64,000 bases of DNA from Telmatactis stephensoni (lineage: Eukaryota > Cnidaria > Anthozoa > Actiniaria > Isophelliidae). Below the pieces are notes generated by a model, which made no database searches, was not told where the DNA came from, and saw only the letters and a list, made by a program, of their open reading frames with translations. Positions 32,100 through 43,553 of the stretch are shown one piece after another (positions within the stretch are counted from its first letter, which is position 1; each line of letters starts with the position of its first letter). Location: assembly GCA_029948255.1 (NCBI GenBank), contig JALIZF010001871.1:1019472-1083471 (forward strand), in the 5' to 3' direction. Both the position numbers and the translations under genes were made by a program.

Positions 32100-32361
32100 T
32101 ACTCTCAGTAGTTCAAAAATTAAATCCACATATATTTATACCGCAAGGAGTAAAACAACAATTCGTTGTTAGATTCTCTGTAACAAAATATATTTATCAA
32201 GTAATTTTTAGCTGCTAGGGCCACTTATCAATGCATCAATAAGTTATTTTTTAATCATTGCTATTAACGCTAGTTGTTTGTGATCAGTAAATTGAGGACG
32301 AAATTTGTTGCTCCTTTACTATAAAGCACTTTTGACCCCACGTCATCTTTGTACCGCACAG
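32100..32361. repeat. Dispersed repeat R, left half, split by an insertion
   Basis: Reverse complement of 63209-63500 (shared AAATCCACATATATTTATA, TTAGATTCTCTGTAAC, GAGGACGAAATTTGTTGC, GACGTCATCTTTGTACCGCAC types of blocks, with substitutions). The right half resumes at 34734. Confidence 0.8.
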
Positions 32362-32673
32362 TAATAGCGGAGCTCCCGCGCCCGCGCGAGCGGCCCGCGC
32401 GAGCGGAGCACCATACCTAAGAAAAAATGGTAACCCATCCAGTTGATTTTTCATGGACCGACACAGAAAGCCCAGTGTCCGTACGTACATACATACGTCC
32501 CTGTACATCGCGATGCTGATTGGCTGATTGCTTTTTGGAGCCAACTTGACGCGCGCTAACACTTTGCAAACTGAAAATGTACAAGTTTCCTTGCTGTTTT
32601 AAACTTGCAAAACTTAAAAATATCATTCTGAAAACCTCGTAAAAATTTAGCGATTTTCATGATCATTAATCGG

Positions 32674-34133
32674 TGCTAATCTTGACGACTTAAAGCAAAA
32701 AAAAACCCGTACGTTTGAATTTTTTTCGGGCCCGGTGTCGTTTCAAAAACTGCTCGAAAGACGAAGGACACAGAGAACATTTACAAAACTGGATGACTTT
32801 TTAGTTGGATTCGTAGCTTCAAAAAACTTCTCATAAGGAATGAGTCATTGAGGATTGTGTATTCTTCGTTTCGTGAAGATGCCTTCAGTAAAGCTGCTTA
32901 AAAATCTAGCCAAAGTTGAAAATTAAGAATCGTCTGCATCGAGTGTGAAACAAGGACTGAGGACTACGCTTCGAAAGACAACAAGGAAAGCACTTCAAGG
33001 TAAAGACCCTGAGAGAAAAAAATCTGATGTCAAAAAGTCCGTTGTACCTATATTTGATCATTTATCTTTTATTTGGGACTGATGACTTTGAAAAAATAGA
33101 CGCTTATGCACGTTGAACTGTGGCTAAGTTTAGACAAACCCTCAAGTAATAAATGTATAATGACATTGTTTTACAGTGAACTTTTTGCACTACTTTTAAT
33201 AATAAAATTTATAAAAAATTGATTTTGAACTCATTTCAACCCGGATAATGTGTATATACAGTTCAAGTTTGGAACGGTCTGGAATTTAATGAAACTGATT
33301 GACTAATGACAGGAAAAAGGAAAGAATTTGCATGCAAAATAGAGTTGTTTTACCATTGAGCATGAAGTTGCTCCTTGAGCCCATATGAGACCTTACTAGT
33401 AAATGCTAATCTTGACGACTTAAAGCAAAAAAAACCCGTACGTTTGAATTTTTTTCGGGCCCGGTGTCGTTTCAAAAACTGCTCGAAAGACGAAGGACAC
33501 AGAGAACATTTACAAAACTGGATGACTTTTTAGTTGGATTCGTAGCTTCAAAAAACTTCTCATAAGGAATGAGTCATTGAGGATTGTGTATTCTTCGTTT
33601 CGTGAAGATGCCTTCAGTAAAGCTGCTTAAAAATCTAGCCAAAGTTGAAAATTAAGAATCGTCTGCATCGAGTGTGAAACAAGGACTGAGGACTACGCTT
33701 CGAAAGACAACAAGGAAAGCACTTCAAGGTAAAGACCCTGAGAGAAAAAAATCTGATGTCAAAAAGTCCGTTGTACCTATATTTGATCATTTATCTTTTA
33801 TTTGGGACTGATGACTTTGAAAAAATAGACGCTTATGCACGTTGAACTGTGGCTAAGTTTAGACAAACCCTCAAGTAATAAATGTATAATGACATTGTTT
33901 TACAGTGAACTTTTTGCACTACTTTTAATAATAAAATTTATAAAAAATTGATTTTGAACTCATTTCAACCCGGATAATGTGTATATACAGTTCAAGTTTG
34001 GAACGGTCTGGAATTTAATGAAACTGATTGACTAATGACAGGAAAAAGGAAAGAATTTGCATGCAAAATAGAGTTGTTTTACCATTGAGCATGAAGTTGC
34101 TCCTTGAGCCCATATGAGACCTTACTAGTAAAT
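32674..34133. repeat. 730 bp direct tandem duplication, two copies
   Basis: TGCTAATCTTGACGACTTAA begins copies at 32674 and 33404. The copies appear identical apart from a one-base A-run difference near 32700/33430, and both end at CCTTACTAGTAAATGC. No convincing gene inside; only short frames. Confidence 0.95.
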
Positions 34134-34264
34134 GCAAATTGAAAATACTTCAGTAATTCCTTGTTTTCTTGTTGTGTCAAGTAGCTGTTTTTATCATCAC
34201 TTTGAATTGTATTATCAGTGTAATCTGGAAGAGAGAAGTATTCACCTAGTGTGTCATTAAAAAT

Positions 34265-34325
34265 ACAAAACAAAACAACAACAACAACAACAACACTAAA
34301 CCACAAAAAAAAAAAAAAAAAAAAA
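34265..34325. repeat. (CAA)n and poly-A run
   Basis: AACAACAAC repeats followed by about 22 A bases within the 2.4 kb element. Confidence 0.9.
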
Positions 34326-34733
34326 CAAGATGTCACAATATAGTGAAAACAAGCAAATCAAGAGATGTAGTTCTGCAATATCCAGGATGTTGAAAAGGGT
34401 TAATTATTTGTATCAATGAAATAAGGTTTTGGAGATTTTTGCTTTCTATTCCTGAGAATTATGAACCACTACAAAGTCAATTATGAAATCTGACAGTGTA
34501 TCTGAATATTGAAATATACTATAATAAAGGTCACTTCAAGCTTACAAGCCCATACAATTCACAGGAGACCAAAGGGAGAGAGTATATACAAACCAAAGCA
34601 AATGCCTTAATTTTCATTTTCATAATCTTCATTTCAACTTTTTCATCTTTCAAGACCTTTACAATTGGGGCAATTAACACAGGAATCCCAATTCATTTGA
34701 ATCAAGAACATAGAAATGGGAGCTCCGCTATTA

Positions 34734-34935
34734 GGTAGTACCTAATTTTTATATTATTCATCAAACTCACGAACGCTTTTGTGACGTTTTCCAAGGGAAG
34801 ACACTGTCATGTTCGATGTATAGACGAATTTTTTGGGTCAAACTTTTCGCTGAATTAATAAGTTTTTTCAAAAGCCTCGTACAATATACAGTACTAATCA
34901 GCTCGCAGCACTTCACTTTCTGTTAGAAACGGCTA
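34734..34935. repeat. Dispersed repeat R, right half
   Basis: Reverse complement of 63035-63208 (TTTGTGACGTTTTCCAAGGG, AACTTTTCGCTGAATTAATA, AGCACTTCACTTTCTGTTAG). Continuation of 32100-32361 beyond the inserted element. Confidence 0.8.
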
Positions 34936-35814
34936 GTTAACGTAAAATATTTGAGTATGCTGTGTAAATATATATTTTTAAAATCAATTTCCAACTAAAA
35001 TAAAGTAAAGTAAAGCGACCATATTTTACATCGATAACTCGTGACAGTAATTTGGGTAACCGATAAACTTGAAATCGACAGTGCGCTCATTTTACCCCCC
35101 TCTTTCCATCAGTACTCCGTTTTAGGGGTATGTAAAGCTAATTCAAGGAAATTGAAACAAGGATGCACATTAGGCGCCCTCTCGCTAAATAAATCTCCCT
35201 TATGTGATAACCATAATTTTGGCAGAAGTTAAAATTTTCCTCAACGGCATGGCTACACTTGGCACAAGATTTTTGCTAATTGTCAACAATGTTTCCCACA
35301 GAGGAAAAGAAAATGTATATGAAGGATCTCTCCGCCTTCTCTTGACATACATTCACCTACAAATAAATCCGGGGCAAAAAAAAAACGATTTGCACAAAAC
35401 CTCTAAAGTCTCTAAATAGATACACTTCAAAGCAAAAAAGAAAAAATAGGATGGGTCCCCGATCAGGAGAGAGCAACTACACACGCCCGGAACGGAACGT
35501 CCACAGGGCAGTCCAGATAAAGACTGACCCATGAGAGTCACTCACCCAGAACGAGGAGAAAAATAGAACCAACCCTAACAAATAAGACAAAACAAAACAA
35601 ATTCCATAGAGCGACAACTAATATAATGGACGAAAAAAGGAATAGAAATGAGAATGATCGTAATTACCCTCACTTAACAGGGTCAAGCTAAATATCTTGC
35701 ATGCAATTGATAGACATAAACAAGCCAAGATCACAGGCCATTTACAATAATTATCAGTCGAGCTTTCCAAAACACTATACGCGTAAAAAACGCTGCGTTT
35801 ACAAAGCAATAGCT

Positions 35815-36062
35815 CTGAAAATCACGGGCCAAATTGTAAAGAAAGAACTCATAGTCGTCACGATCACGGGCCAAATTGAAAACATAAAGAAACAGAACTA
35901 AACAACCGCCACGATCACGCCGGGCAAAATTGAAGAAACATAAAGAAACAAAGCTAACAATTACCGCCACACAATCACGGGCCAAACTGAAAAACACAAT
36001 CGCCACGATCACGGGTTGAATTGTAAATACGCAAAGACTCGCATTCGCCACGATCACGGGCT
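35815..36062. repeat. Degenerate minisatellite with GATCACGGGCCAAA core
   Basis: Five to six units of 40-65 bp each carrying (C/A)GATCACGGGCCAAA(T/C)TG. Diverged relatives of the tighter array at 36460-37105. Confidence 0.8.
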
Positions 36063-36087
36063 TCAAAAAGGATTTTCGATCGATAAC

Positions 36088-36347
36088 ATATAGCTATTTC
36101 AATTAACGTTGTCGCTGAAAAGCCTAAAGGCTAAAGCCTTTCAAATATCTTTTGTGTACTCACAAACTTTTCTGTAGGCCACCCCAGAAATTAAGGCATA
36201 TGTATCCAAGTTGTAGAATTTGCAAGCATAGAGGGAGTTTTTTTATTGTAATGTAGTCACGGTGATAAAATTTTTCATGAATTCCGCTCTCAAAGCTTTA
36301 GGCTTTAGGCTTTTTTTCAGCGCCAACGTTAATTGAAATAGCTATAT
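36088..36347. mobile_element. 260 bp MITE between two minisatellite blocks
   Basis: Ends CATATAGCTATTTCAATTAA CGTTG and CAACGTTAATTGAAATAGCT ATATG, followed inward by CGCTGAAAA mirrored by TTTTTCAGCG and by AAAGGCTAAAGC mirrored by GCTTTAGGCTTT. Confidence 0.82.
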
Positions 36348-36459
36348 GACATCTACATTAACTTCCTGTAACCGTTCGAGACTTCTCAGCCGATTTTCCA
36401 GATCCAATAACTGATTTGGATCCTAAAAAGAGCATTGATAACAATGAATAACTCACAGG

Positions 36460-37105
36460 CACTACTACAATCACTGCCTCGACCACGGGCCAACATCTCA
36501 GTAAAGAAAACTACAATCATTGCCTTGCAATTGATCACGGGCCAACATTTCAGTACAAGAAAACTGCAAACATTGCCCCCATCACAGGCCAGCATTTCAG
36601 TAAAGAAATCTACAATCATTGCCACGATCACAGGCCAGCATTTCAGTAAAGAAATCTACAATCATTGCCACGATCACGGGCCAACATTTCAGTACAAGAA
36701 AACTACAATCATTGCCTCGATCACGGGCCAACATTTCAGTACAAGAAAACTACAATCATTGCCTCGATCATGGGCCAACATTTCAGTACAAGAAAACTAC
36801 AATCATTGCCACGATCACGAGCCAGCATTTCAGTAAAGAAATTTACAATCATTGCCACGATCACGGGCCAGCATTTCAGTAAAGAATTCTACAATCATTG
36901 CCACGATCACGGGCCAACATTTCCGTACAAGAAAACTACAATCATTGCCACGATCACGGGCCAACATTTCAGTACGAGAAAAACTACAATCATTGCCTCG
37001 ATCACGGGCCAACATTTCAGTACAAGAAATCTACAATCATTGCCTCGATCACGGGCCAACATTTCAGTACAAGAAATCTACAATCATTGCTACGATCACG
37101 GGCCA
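36460..37105. repeat. 46-47 bp minisatellite, about 14 units
   Basis: The unit is of type ACAATCATTGCCACGATCAC followed by GGGCCAACATTTCAGTACAA GAAAACT. Two subtypes alternate (AGTACAAGAAAACT versus AGTAAAGAAATCT), and CACG/CTCG varies. Long frames across it in several phases are a by-product. Confidence 0.95.
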
Positions 37106-37195
37106 TTCAACGAAATTCAACGACTGAGAACATGCACTGAACCGACATTCAATCAAGGCGAAGTTAGCTCCACAAAATGGAGCAAATTCTCTTAC

Positions 37196-37465
37196 TTCTG
37201 CATTAGAGCCTCTGTTGACGGCAGAGCTGGTTGAGGAACTTGTGGGACTTGATCGCAATGAAAGTTTAAGCCGGGGTTGATTTCCAAAGTTCAAAAACGC
37301 CGCAGGTTCGGCTTGGGCATTCGCGATCGCTTGATGATCATCATTTATTACAGGATTCGCTGGTGGGTTCGCTGGTGGATTAACTGGTGGATTTGCTGGA
37401 GGATCGGCATTTACAACAGCTCTTACGCCAGCAGGATTCATAACAGGGGCTTGATCGTCCGCCAT
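37196..37465 (-). CDS. Possible first exon of an unrecognised gene
   Basis: ATG at 37465 opens 90 codons ending exactly at a strong donor (GCAGAA^GTAAGA, phase 0). The product starts MADDQAPVMNPAGVRAVV, is rich in Pro, Ala and Asn (ANPPVNPPANPPANP), and ends in a Ser-rich basic stretch (PRLKLSLRSSPTSSSTSS). Family unknown. It lies 106 bp from the Gypsy 5' LTR and next to the minisatellite. It could belong to a mobile element, perhaps the tyrosine-recombinase family, and not to a host gene. No downstream exon was found. Confidence 0.35.
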
Positions 37466-37570
37466 GTTCAGGGGTGCAGGATAATAAGAACTAAAGAGGG
37501 ATCTCTATTCGGGCCCCGACTCTGATTTCTTGACCAAGTAATGCTTGCAAAGGCGTCCTTTTAATTTATA

Positions 37571-38243
37571 TGTGGCGAGTTAGATTTATCGTTGAATAGT
37601 AGAGCGCGCACAAAGTTTTATAGCGCGCGCGCAAATCACGTTTTGTAAATCAAATCTTTGATGATGAATATTTACAGTTAGTTTTTGAGTGTTAGTTCAA
37701 AAAGAAAACCTGCTTACAGTCTCAATTATGTCTATTTCATAACTTCAAGTCAACGAAATTGGTATGTAACATTTCTCATTTAACTAAGTACTACGTAGAA
37801 ATCAGTTATAGTTGTAAATTCGTAAGAATTATACAAGAATTATACAAGAAAGAGAACGGAAAAAGCTGTAGATTTGCCGGTTTGCTTCATGCAACCGATC
37901 TCTATTTCAGTAGTTGTTGTTTACAAGTGATTTACTTCTACAGTAATCAGGTATAGGATTGTCTAATTAAGTTGTTGATTTAGCATGAATCGCTAAGTAG
38001 TTTGAATAGTGTGTTTACACTAGTTATTTTAGGTTGGTCACATATCGACCTGAAGTTTCTGCTAGTTTTGTTGTAGTTGACTTATGCATGAAATCCTTAA
38101 CCTTTGTATAACAACGTAGGATAGTAATTAATTAGTTATTATTGATTACTTATCGTAGTTCTCGCCGTTCGTTTGGGTTTACGTTTGTGAAGTGGAATAA
38201 ACCGTAGTCAAAGTGAAGTGTTGGATTGGTTTACTTGGTCACA
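37571..38243 (+). repeat. 5' LTR of the Gypsy element
   Basis: TGTGGCGAG...GGTCACA, 673 bp. Contains a CG-rich AGCGCGCGCGCAAATCACG near the start and AATAAA at about 38201. Has an extra 15 bp unit (AATTATACAAGAATTATACA) not present in the 3' LTR. Confidence 0.93.
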
Positions 38244-38246
38244 TTT

Positions 38247-38264
38247 TGGCGTCGCGAGCAGGAT
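38247..38264 (+). promoter_or_regulatory. Primer-binding site of the Gypsy element
   Basis: TGGCGTCGCGAGCAGGAT starts three bases after the 5' LTR. It begins with TGG, as expected for pairing to a tRNA CCA end. The tRNA was not identified. Confidence 0.7.
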
Positions 38265-38364
38265 AACAAGAGTAGAAGTACGTAGACCAGTAAGTTAACC
38301 AGTAGATTTTAACCTATAACAAAGAAAAAATACGGCGAGATTCAATTTGATGTGAGACTGGAAA

Positions 38365-39351
38365 ATGGCTGAAGTACAAGAGCTGAGAGATCTAGTGGAG
38401 AAGCTCCAGTCCGAGCTAGGAAGTTTGAAAGACAGTCAAGACGGAGAACAGTTTGCAAAACAATATGTTGTGTACAAGCAAGAAAGGAAAGTGAAGAAGT
38501 TCAACGGGAAAGCAGTAAATGACACAAGTTTCTACGAAAAAGTAGAAGAATTTGTAGCTGAAACAAATGCCATCTTTGAAACCAGGAAAATGACAACACC
38601 TGAAAAAGTTGAGTTTATCCTCACACACCTAGGAGGACCAGCTCGAGAAGAAATCCGTTTGTATCCCAAAACCGATCAAAACGACCCAAAGAAGTTGCTC
38701 GAGATATTAAAGAAAGAGTTTGGAGAAAAACATTCCCTGCCAGAACTGTTTAAGATCTTTTATAACCGTAAACAAAAAGATGAAGAAAGTTTAAGAGAAT
38801 ACTCACATGCTTTGTCGAGTTTGTTTGACAGAATAGTTCAGAAATCCCCAAGTGCCAGTGACAGACCGTCAGACATCACAGTTCGAGACCAATTCGTCGA
38901 TAATGTGAAAGACCACCTTCTCAGGAAAGAGTTGAAGAAATTGGTGAGAAATATTCCTCTTGTTTCCTTTCTGGATGTTCGAGAAGAAGCGTTAAAATGG
39001 TCAGAAGAAGAAGTGACAACGAAGACAGCAAACCGTCGTGAAGCTAGTACCAGGACCCGCTCTGACAACGATGTCGCGTGCAAAGTCGTTTCCGCTTCCG
39101 GTACAAGTGAGCTGAAGGAAATACAAGGAGTATTGTCACGCCAACAAAAGTTAATTGAAGATCTAGTGAAAACTGTGAAGACCCTTGAAGGAAAGAGCAA
39201 AGCCTCCAAAGAATGGAAGTGCTACAGCTGTAACGAACCAGGACACATCGCAAGGAATTGCCCAGTAAAGAAGAGTCAAAGTCAAAACCCACCGCAGACG
39301 GGAGGAGACAAGTCAAGTGCTCCGTCAAACAGGGACCCCCCACAGCATTGA
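38365..39351 (+). CDS. gag: Gypsy gag polyprotein
   Basis: 328 codons from ATG 38365. Coiled-coil-like N-terminus (VQELRDLVEKLQSELGSLKD), a capsid-like region of Ty3/Gypsy type (residues about 50-200, with FNGKAVNDTSFYEKVEEF and RKQKDEESLREYSHAL), and a CCHC zinc knuckle CYSCNEPGHIARNC near residue 290 that binds genomic RNA. It overlaps pol by about 90 bp, and pol is in the -1 frame. Intact. Confidence 0.92.
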   Translation: MAEVQELRDLVEKLQSELGSLKDSQDGEQFAKQYVVYKQERKVKKFNGKAVNDTSFYEKVEEFVAETNAIFETRKMTTPEKVEFILTHLGGPAREEIRLYPKTDQNDPKKLLEILKKEFGEKHSLPELFKIFYNRKQKDEESLREYSHALSSLFDRIVQKSPSASDRPSDITVRDQFVDNVKDHLLRKELKKLVRNIPLVSFLDVREEALKWSEEEVTTKTANRREASTRTRSDNDVACKVVSASGTSELKEIQGVLSRQQKLIEDLVKTVKTLEGKSKASKEWKCYSCNEPGHIARNCPVKKSQSQNPPQTGGDKSSAPSNRDPPQH

Positions 39352-42300
39352 GTCAGGCTGTGGGAGGGGCAGTCAAAGACTCATTTTCATTTGATAATTT
39401 AGATGAAGTTTTTGAAAGAACTGTAGGGACTTGCCCTACGACTGTTGTTACTATGAATGGTGTTGTTGTACCGTGCATTTTAGACACGGGGTCGCAAGTT
39501 ACGACCTTATCTGAAAGTTTTTTTAATAAGCATTTTATTGGAAAGGCATTGAAGCCTTTGAACGGTTGGCTTACCCTTACGGCAGCCAATGGTCTTGATA
39601 TACCTTACGTTGGTTATATCGAGCTTGATATTGAAGCTTGTGGTGTCACAGTACCACAAAGAGGAGTTCTAGTTCTCAAAGACAGCGTGCAAAATAACGA
39701 GAGTGAAACAAGATTGCCAGCATTGATTGGAATGAACGTGATTAGCCAGTTGAAAGAGAAAGTCGTCGTAAACAGAGCGGCCGAGACTGAAGAGATTAAA
39801 GGCCCCTGGGCCAGTGTTCTTAGAATTCAAGCAGCAAAGAAAGAACCTAGTACTCAAGGATTTGCTCGTGTGGCCGGTAAAACGCCTGTGAGAGTACCGA
39901 GTGGTTCAGTTGCAGTGTTAAGAGTCTCTTGTGGTCGAGTTGGCAACTCGGACGACGTGCTTATTGAGAGATTATCTACCTCACTTCCAGGTAACATTGT
40001 TCTTGTTGACACATATGCAAAGGCAAAGACTGGAGGAGCGTATGTAAGAGTAGCTAATCTAAACGATGACGATGTATGGCTTCAACCAAGAACTAGAGTT
40101 GGTATTGTACATTCCGTAGAAGAAGTGCCTGAAGAGACTATCTCCTTAAATCAAGTAGATGTAGATCGTGTAGAAGTAGCTAGAGTGGAAGAAAAGAGTC
40201 AGAAAACTACTTGTCCTGTTGATCTAGATGATCTGGAGTGTAGTTTGTTGCAAAAGGAACAGTTAAGAGCACTACTAGTTAAATATGCAAGCGCATTTGC
40301 CGCAGACGACGATGACATAGGATATACGGACAGTGTAACACACAGAATATATACTAATGATGATGTTCCAGTGAATCTTCCTTTCAGACGCATACCACCC
40401 AGTCAGCTAGCAGAAGTTAAAGAACACATTCAGAAGTTGTTGAGTCGTGAGGTCATCCGTGAAAGCCACAGTCCATATGCATCGCCTATAGTACTGGTAA
40501 GAAAGAAGAATGGTGAGTTAAGACTTTGCGTCGATTATCGTCAGCTGAATGCTAAGACCGTGAGGGACGCATACCCACTGCCAAGAATTGAAGAATCTTT
40601 GGACGCCCTTCAAGGAGCCAAATTCTTTTCGCTTGTTGATCTCGCAAGCGGATTCAATCAGATTGCAATGGATGACAGAGACAAGCACAAAACTGCTTTC
40701 ACTACACCTTTTGGTCTGTACGAGTACAACAGAATGCCGTTTGGATTAACAAACGCACCCGCTACGTTCCAGCGCATGATGCAAAGCTGCATGAGTGACT
40801 TTATGTTCAATATACTACTTGTATATCTCGATGATGTTATCATCTATTCGAAGACGTTCGAAGAACACCTCCAGAGACTAGAAGCTGTATTGGAAAGAGT
40901 CGAGAAGTATCGATTGAAGCTAAAGCCATCAAAGTGCAAATTTCTGCAAACAAAGGTAACATACCTGGGCCATGAAGTATCGGCTGAAGGCATTGCCCCT
41001 GATCCCGACAAGATTGACGCTGTTGCAAACTGGGAAGTACCTAAGACACTGAAAGAACTGCGCTCATTCTTAGGATTCGCGTCGTATTACAGAAAGTTTA
41101 TCAACAAGTTTGCGCAAATCGCTGGCCCTCTACACGAACTGGTTAACAGTTGCCTACACGAGATGAAACCATCAAAGAGACATTCAAATCTCCAATTAGA
41201 AGCAAGATGGACTCCACGTCATCAAGAAGCGTTTGATACACTGAAGGCAAAGCTGATCACACCACCGTTGCTAGGATACCCCGACTACAGCAAGCCATTC
41301 GTGCTTGAGACAGATGCTAGTCTTACAGGGCTAGGTGCCATCCTCTATCAGGAACAAGAAAGTGGTAAAGTTGTAATCAGTTATGCCAGTCGACGGTTAC
41401 GACCGACAGAGAAGAACGAAAGAAACTACAGCTCAATGAGGCTAGAGATGTTAGCGTTGAAGTGGGCGGTCACAGAGAAGTTTAAGAACTATTTGCTTGG
41501 ATCGACCTTTACCATTCTTACAGATAACAACCCCTTGAGTCATCTGAGAACAGCAAAGTTGGGTGCAGTCGAACAACGATGGGCATCTCAACTGGCACTG
41601 TACGACTTCCAAATCAAATACAGAACTGGAAAATCGAATCAAGCAGCAGACGCATTATCAAGATGCAAAGGACCAGAAGCAGAGGATAATAAAAACTCAG
41701 AAGACGAAGTACACGACGCTAATGAAATATCAGTTGATGCATCAAAGTTACCTACTGAATTACAGAGTACCATGAGAGTAGAAGCGATGAACAGATCAAC
41801 CTCAGTCCAAGTTAATATGCCAACATCTTCGTTTCCATCGTACTCAAAGGAAGAGTTGCAGATGCTACAGTCATCAGACCCAAGCATAAAGAGATTATTG
41901 CACTACTTCAGTGAACAAAGAAAGCCAACAGCTCAAGAAAGAAGAAAAGAAACTCGTAGTGCAATGGCTTTGATTAAGCAATGGAGCAAGCTAAGTCAAG
42001 AAGACCAGCTTATATACAGGACAGTTAACGACCCATACCATGGAGAAGTGAAGCAGTTGGTTATTCCAGAGGTGATGAAAGATCGAGTGTTGAAAGGTGT
42101 GCATGATCAGATTGGCCATCAAGGACAAGAAAGAACACTACAGTTGTTGCGCCAACGTTGCTACTGGCCGGGTATGTATAAAGATACCGAGTTGTACGTC
42201 AAGAAGTGTGAGAGATGTAACCTAGCAAAGTTGCCAACGCCTAGAGTGAGACCAGCGTCGAGTACCTTACTGGCAAGCAAGCCTTTAGAGATCCTTGCTA

Positions 42301-43496
42301 CTGACTTTACTCTAATCGAAAAGTCATCGGATGGAAGAGAAAACGTCTTGGTCATGACGGACGTCTTCACCAAATTCACAATCGCTGTACCGACACGGGA
42401 CCAAAAAGCCAGTACCACAGCGAAAGTACTACTCAACGAATGGTTCTTCAAGTACGGTGTCCCAAAGCAACTACACTCAGATCAAGGAAGAAACTTCGAA
42501 AGCAATGTAATCAAGGAACTGTGCAACATGTACGGAATCAAAAAGACCAGGACAACGCCTTACCATCCAGAAGGTAATGGACAGTGTGAACGTTTCAACA
42601 GAACGATGCATGAACTGCTAAGAACATTACCACCAGAGAAGAAGAAAAGATGGACGGCCTTCCTTCCAGAATTACTCTATTCCTACAACGTCACTCCTCA
42701 TGCTTCCACAGGCTACAGCCCATACCATCTGCTGTTTGGTAGAGATCCAGTGATACCACTCGATTTTTTGCTGGGGAGGAGAGAGGAAGAAATGTACGAC
42801 ACTACGCAAGGTGCTGATGAATGGCTAAACGCACACAGAGAACGCCTGTCGACAGTATATGAAAATGCAGCCAGACATCTTAAGAAGTGTAGCGAAGAAC
42901 GCACTAGACACCTTGACAAAAAAGTTCACGACCCTCAAGTCAACGTTGGAGACCACGTTTATATGAGAAACAGAGTTCTAGGAAGAAACAAGATACAGGA
43001 TGCTTAGAACCCCAAGTTGTACGTGGTTGTGCAAGTACCAGGCAGTGGAAATCCTGTGTACACTTTAAAGTCAGTGGACGATGGTACATCATGTCGAGCC
43101 CATCGTAGCTCATTCAGAGTGTGTCACCCTACGTTTGATCGTGAAGAGCAGCCTACATCCAGAGAATCAGCATTGGAGTCAGTGCTTGAAAAGAGGTCAG
43201 CTAACGACTTCCCAATGAGGACAGACGATGATGACGACAACGACGACGGTGTGCTATACTGTATGCGACGGATACCTAAGCGTGCACCTAAGTTGACAGG
43301 CAACAATCAAGAACGTCCACCCAAGGTGACAAGCAGCATCCAAGACAAGACCTATAAAGATCCAAGGCTAGAGGACTCAACGCAAGATTCGTCAACAGCC
43401 CAACCTCTTCGAAGGTCCAAACGACTGGCGTCAAGACAAAGAACCTATCACCCATTAATGAACTTGGTCGAAGTTTCGACCGTTACTTATGTTTAA
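39258..43496 (+). CDS. pol: Gypsy pol polyprotein, with an in-frame stop at 43005-43007
   Basis: Open from 39258. Aspartic protease CILDTGSQ (residues about 73-80); reverse transcriptase with LRLCVDYRQLN, MPFGLTNAPATFQ and catalytic YLDD (523-526); RNase H starting FVLETDASLTGLGA (about 680); integrase with an HHCC zinc site (GHQG...CERC, about 952-985) and DD-35-E core in ATDFTLIEK, HSDQGRNFES and HPEGNGQCERFN. A TAG at 43005-43007 interrupts the frame after RNKIQDA; the same frame then runs to 43496 and encodes the basic C-terminal tail (RRSKRLASRQR). Protease, RT, RNase H and integrase core are all upstream of the stop. Confidence 0.93.
39336..39342 (+). promoter_or_regulatory. Candidate -1 ribosomal frameshift heptamer
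   Basis: CCCCCCA is read by gag as C CCC CCA, fitting the X XXY YYZ slippery pattern, and lies three codons before the gag stop inside the gag-pol overlap. Pol is in the -1 frame, so it is well placed. Downstream stimulatory structure was not assessed. Confidence 0.55.
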
Positions 43497-43535
43497 TTTA
43501 TATAACTAGTTTAGAATTGTCGAGGGCGACAATTT

Positions 43536-43553
43536 AAAAAAAGTGGGGGTGAG
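43536..43553 (+). promoter_or_regulatory. Polypurine tract of the Gypsy element
   Basis: AAAAAAAGTGGGGGTGAG directly before the 3' LTR; site for priming plus-strand DNA. Confidence 0.75.

Larger units (their letters stand above)
32362..34733. mobile_element. 2.4 kb TIR element inserted in repeat R, with an internal tandem duplication
   Basis: Terminal inverted repeat TAATAGCGGAGCTCCC at 32362 and GGGAGCTCCGCTATTA ending 34733. The uninterrupted form of the target repeat is at 63035-63500 in reverse, which fixes this as an insertion. Sequence GTACC occurs just outside both ends, hinting at a short target duplication. No transposase frame was recognised. Left end is GC-rich (CCCGCGCCCGCGCGAGCGGC). 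Confidence 0.75.

Noticed and set aside
36435..37234. Repeat proteins with ANISVQENYNHC units, and a CRISPR-like appearance
   Set aside because: A 46-47 bp head-to-tail minisatellite with no unique spacers, in a eukaryotic genome.
41563..41775. Other-frame ORFs within gag and pol
   Set aside because: Shadows of the polyprotein frames with no family features.
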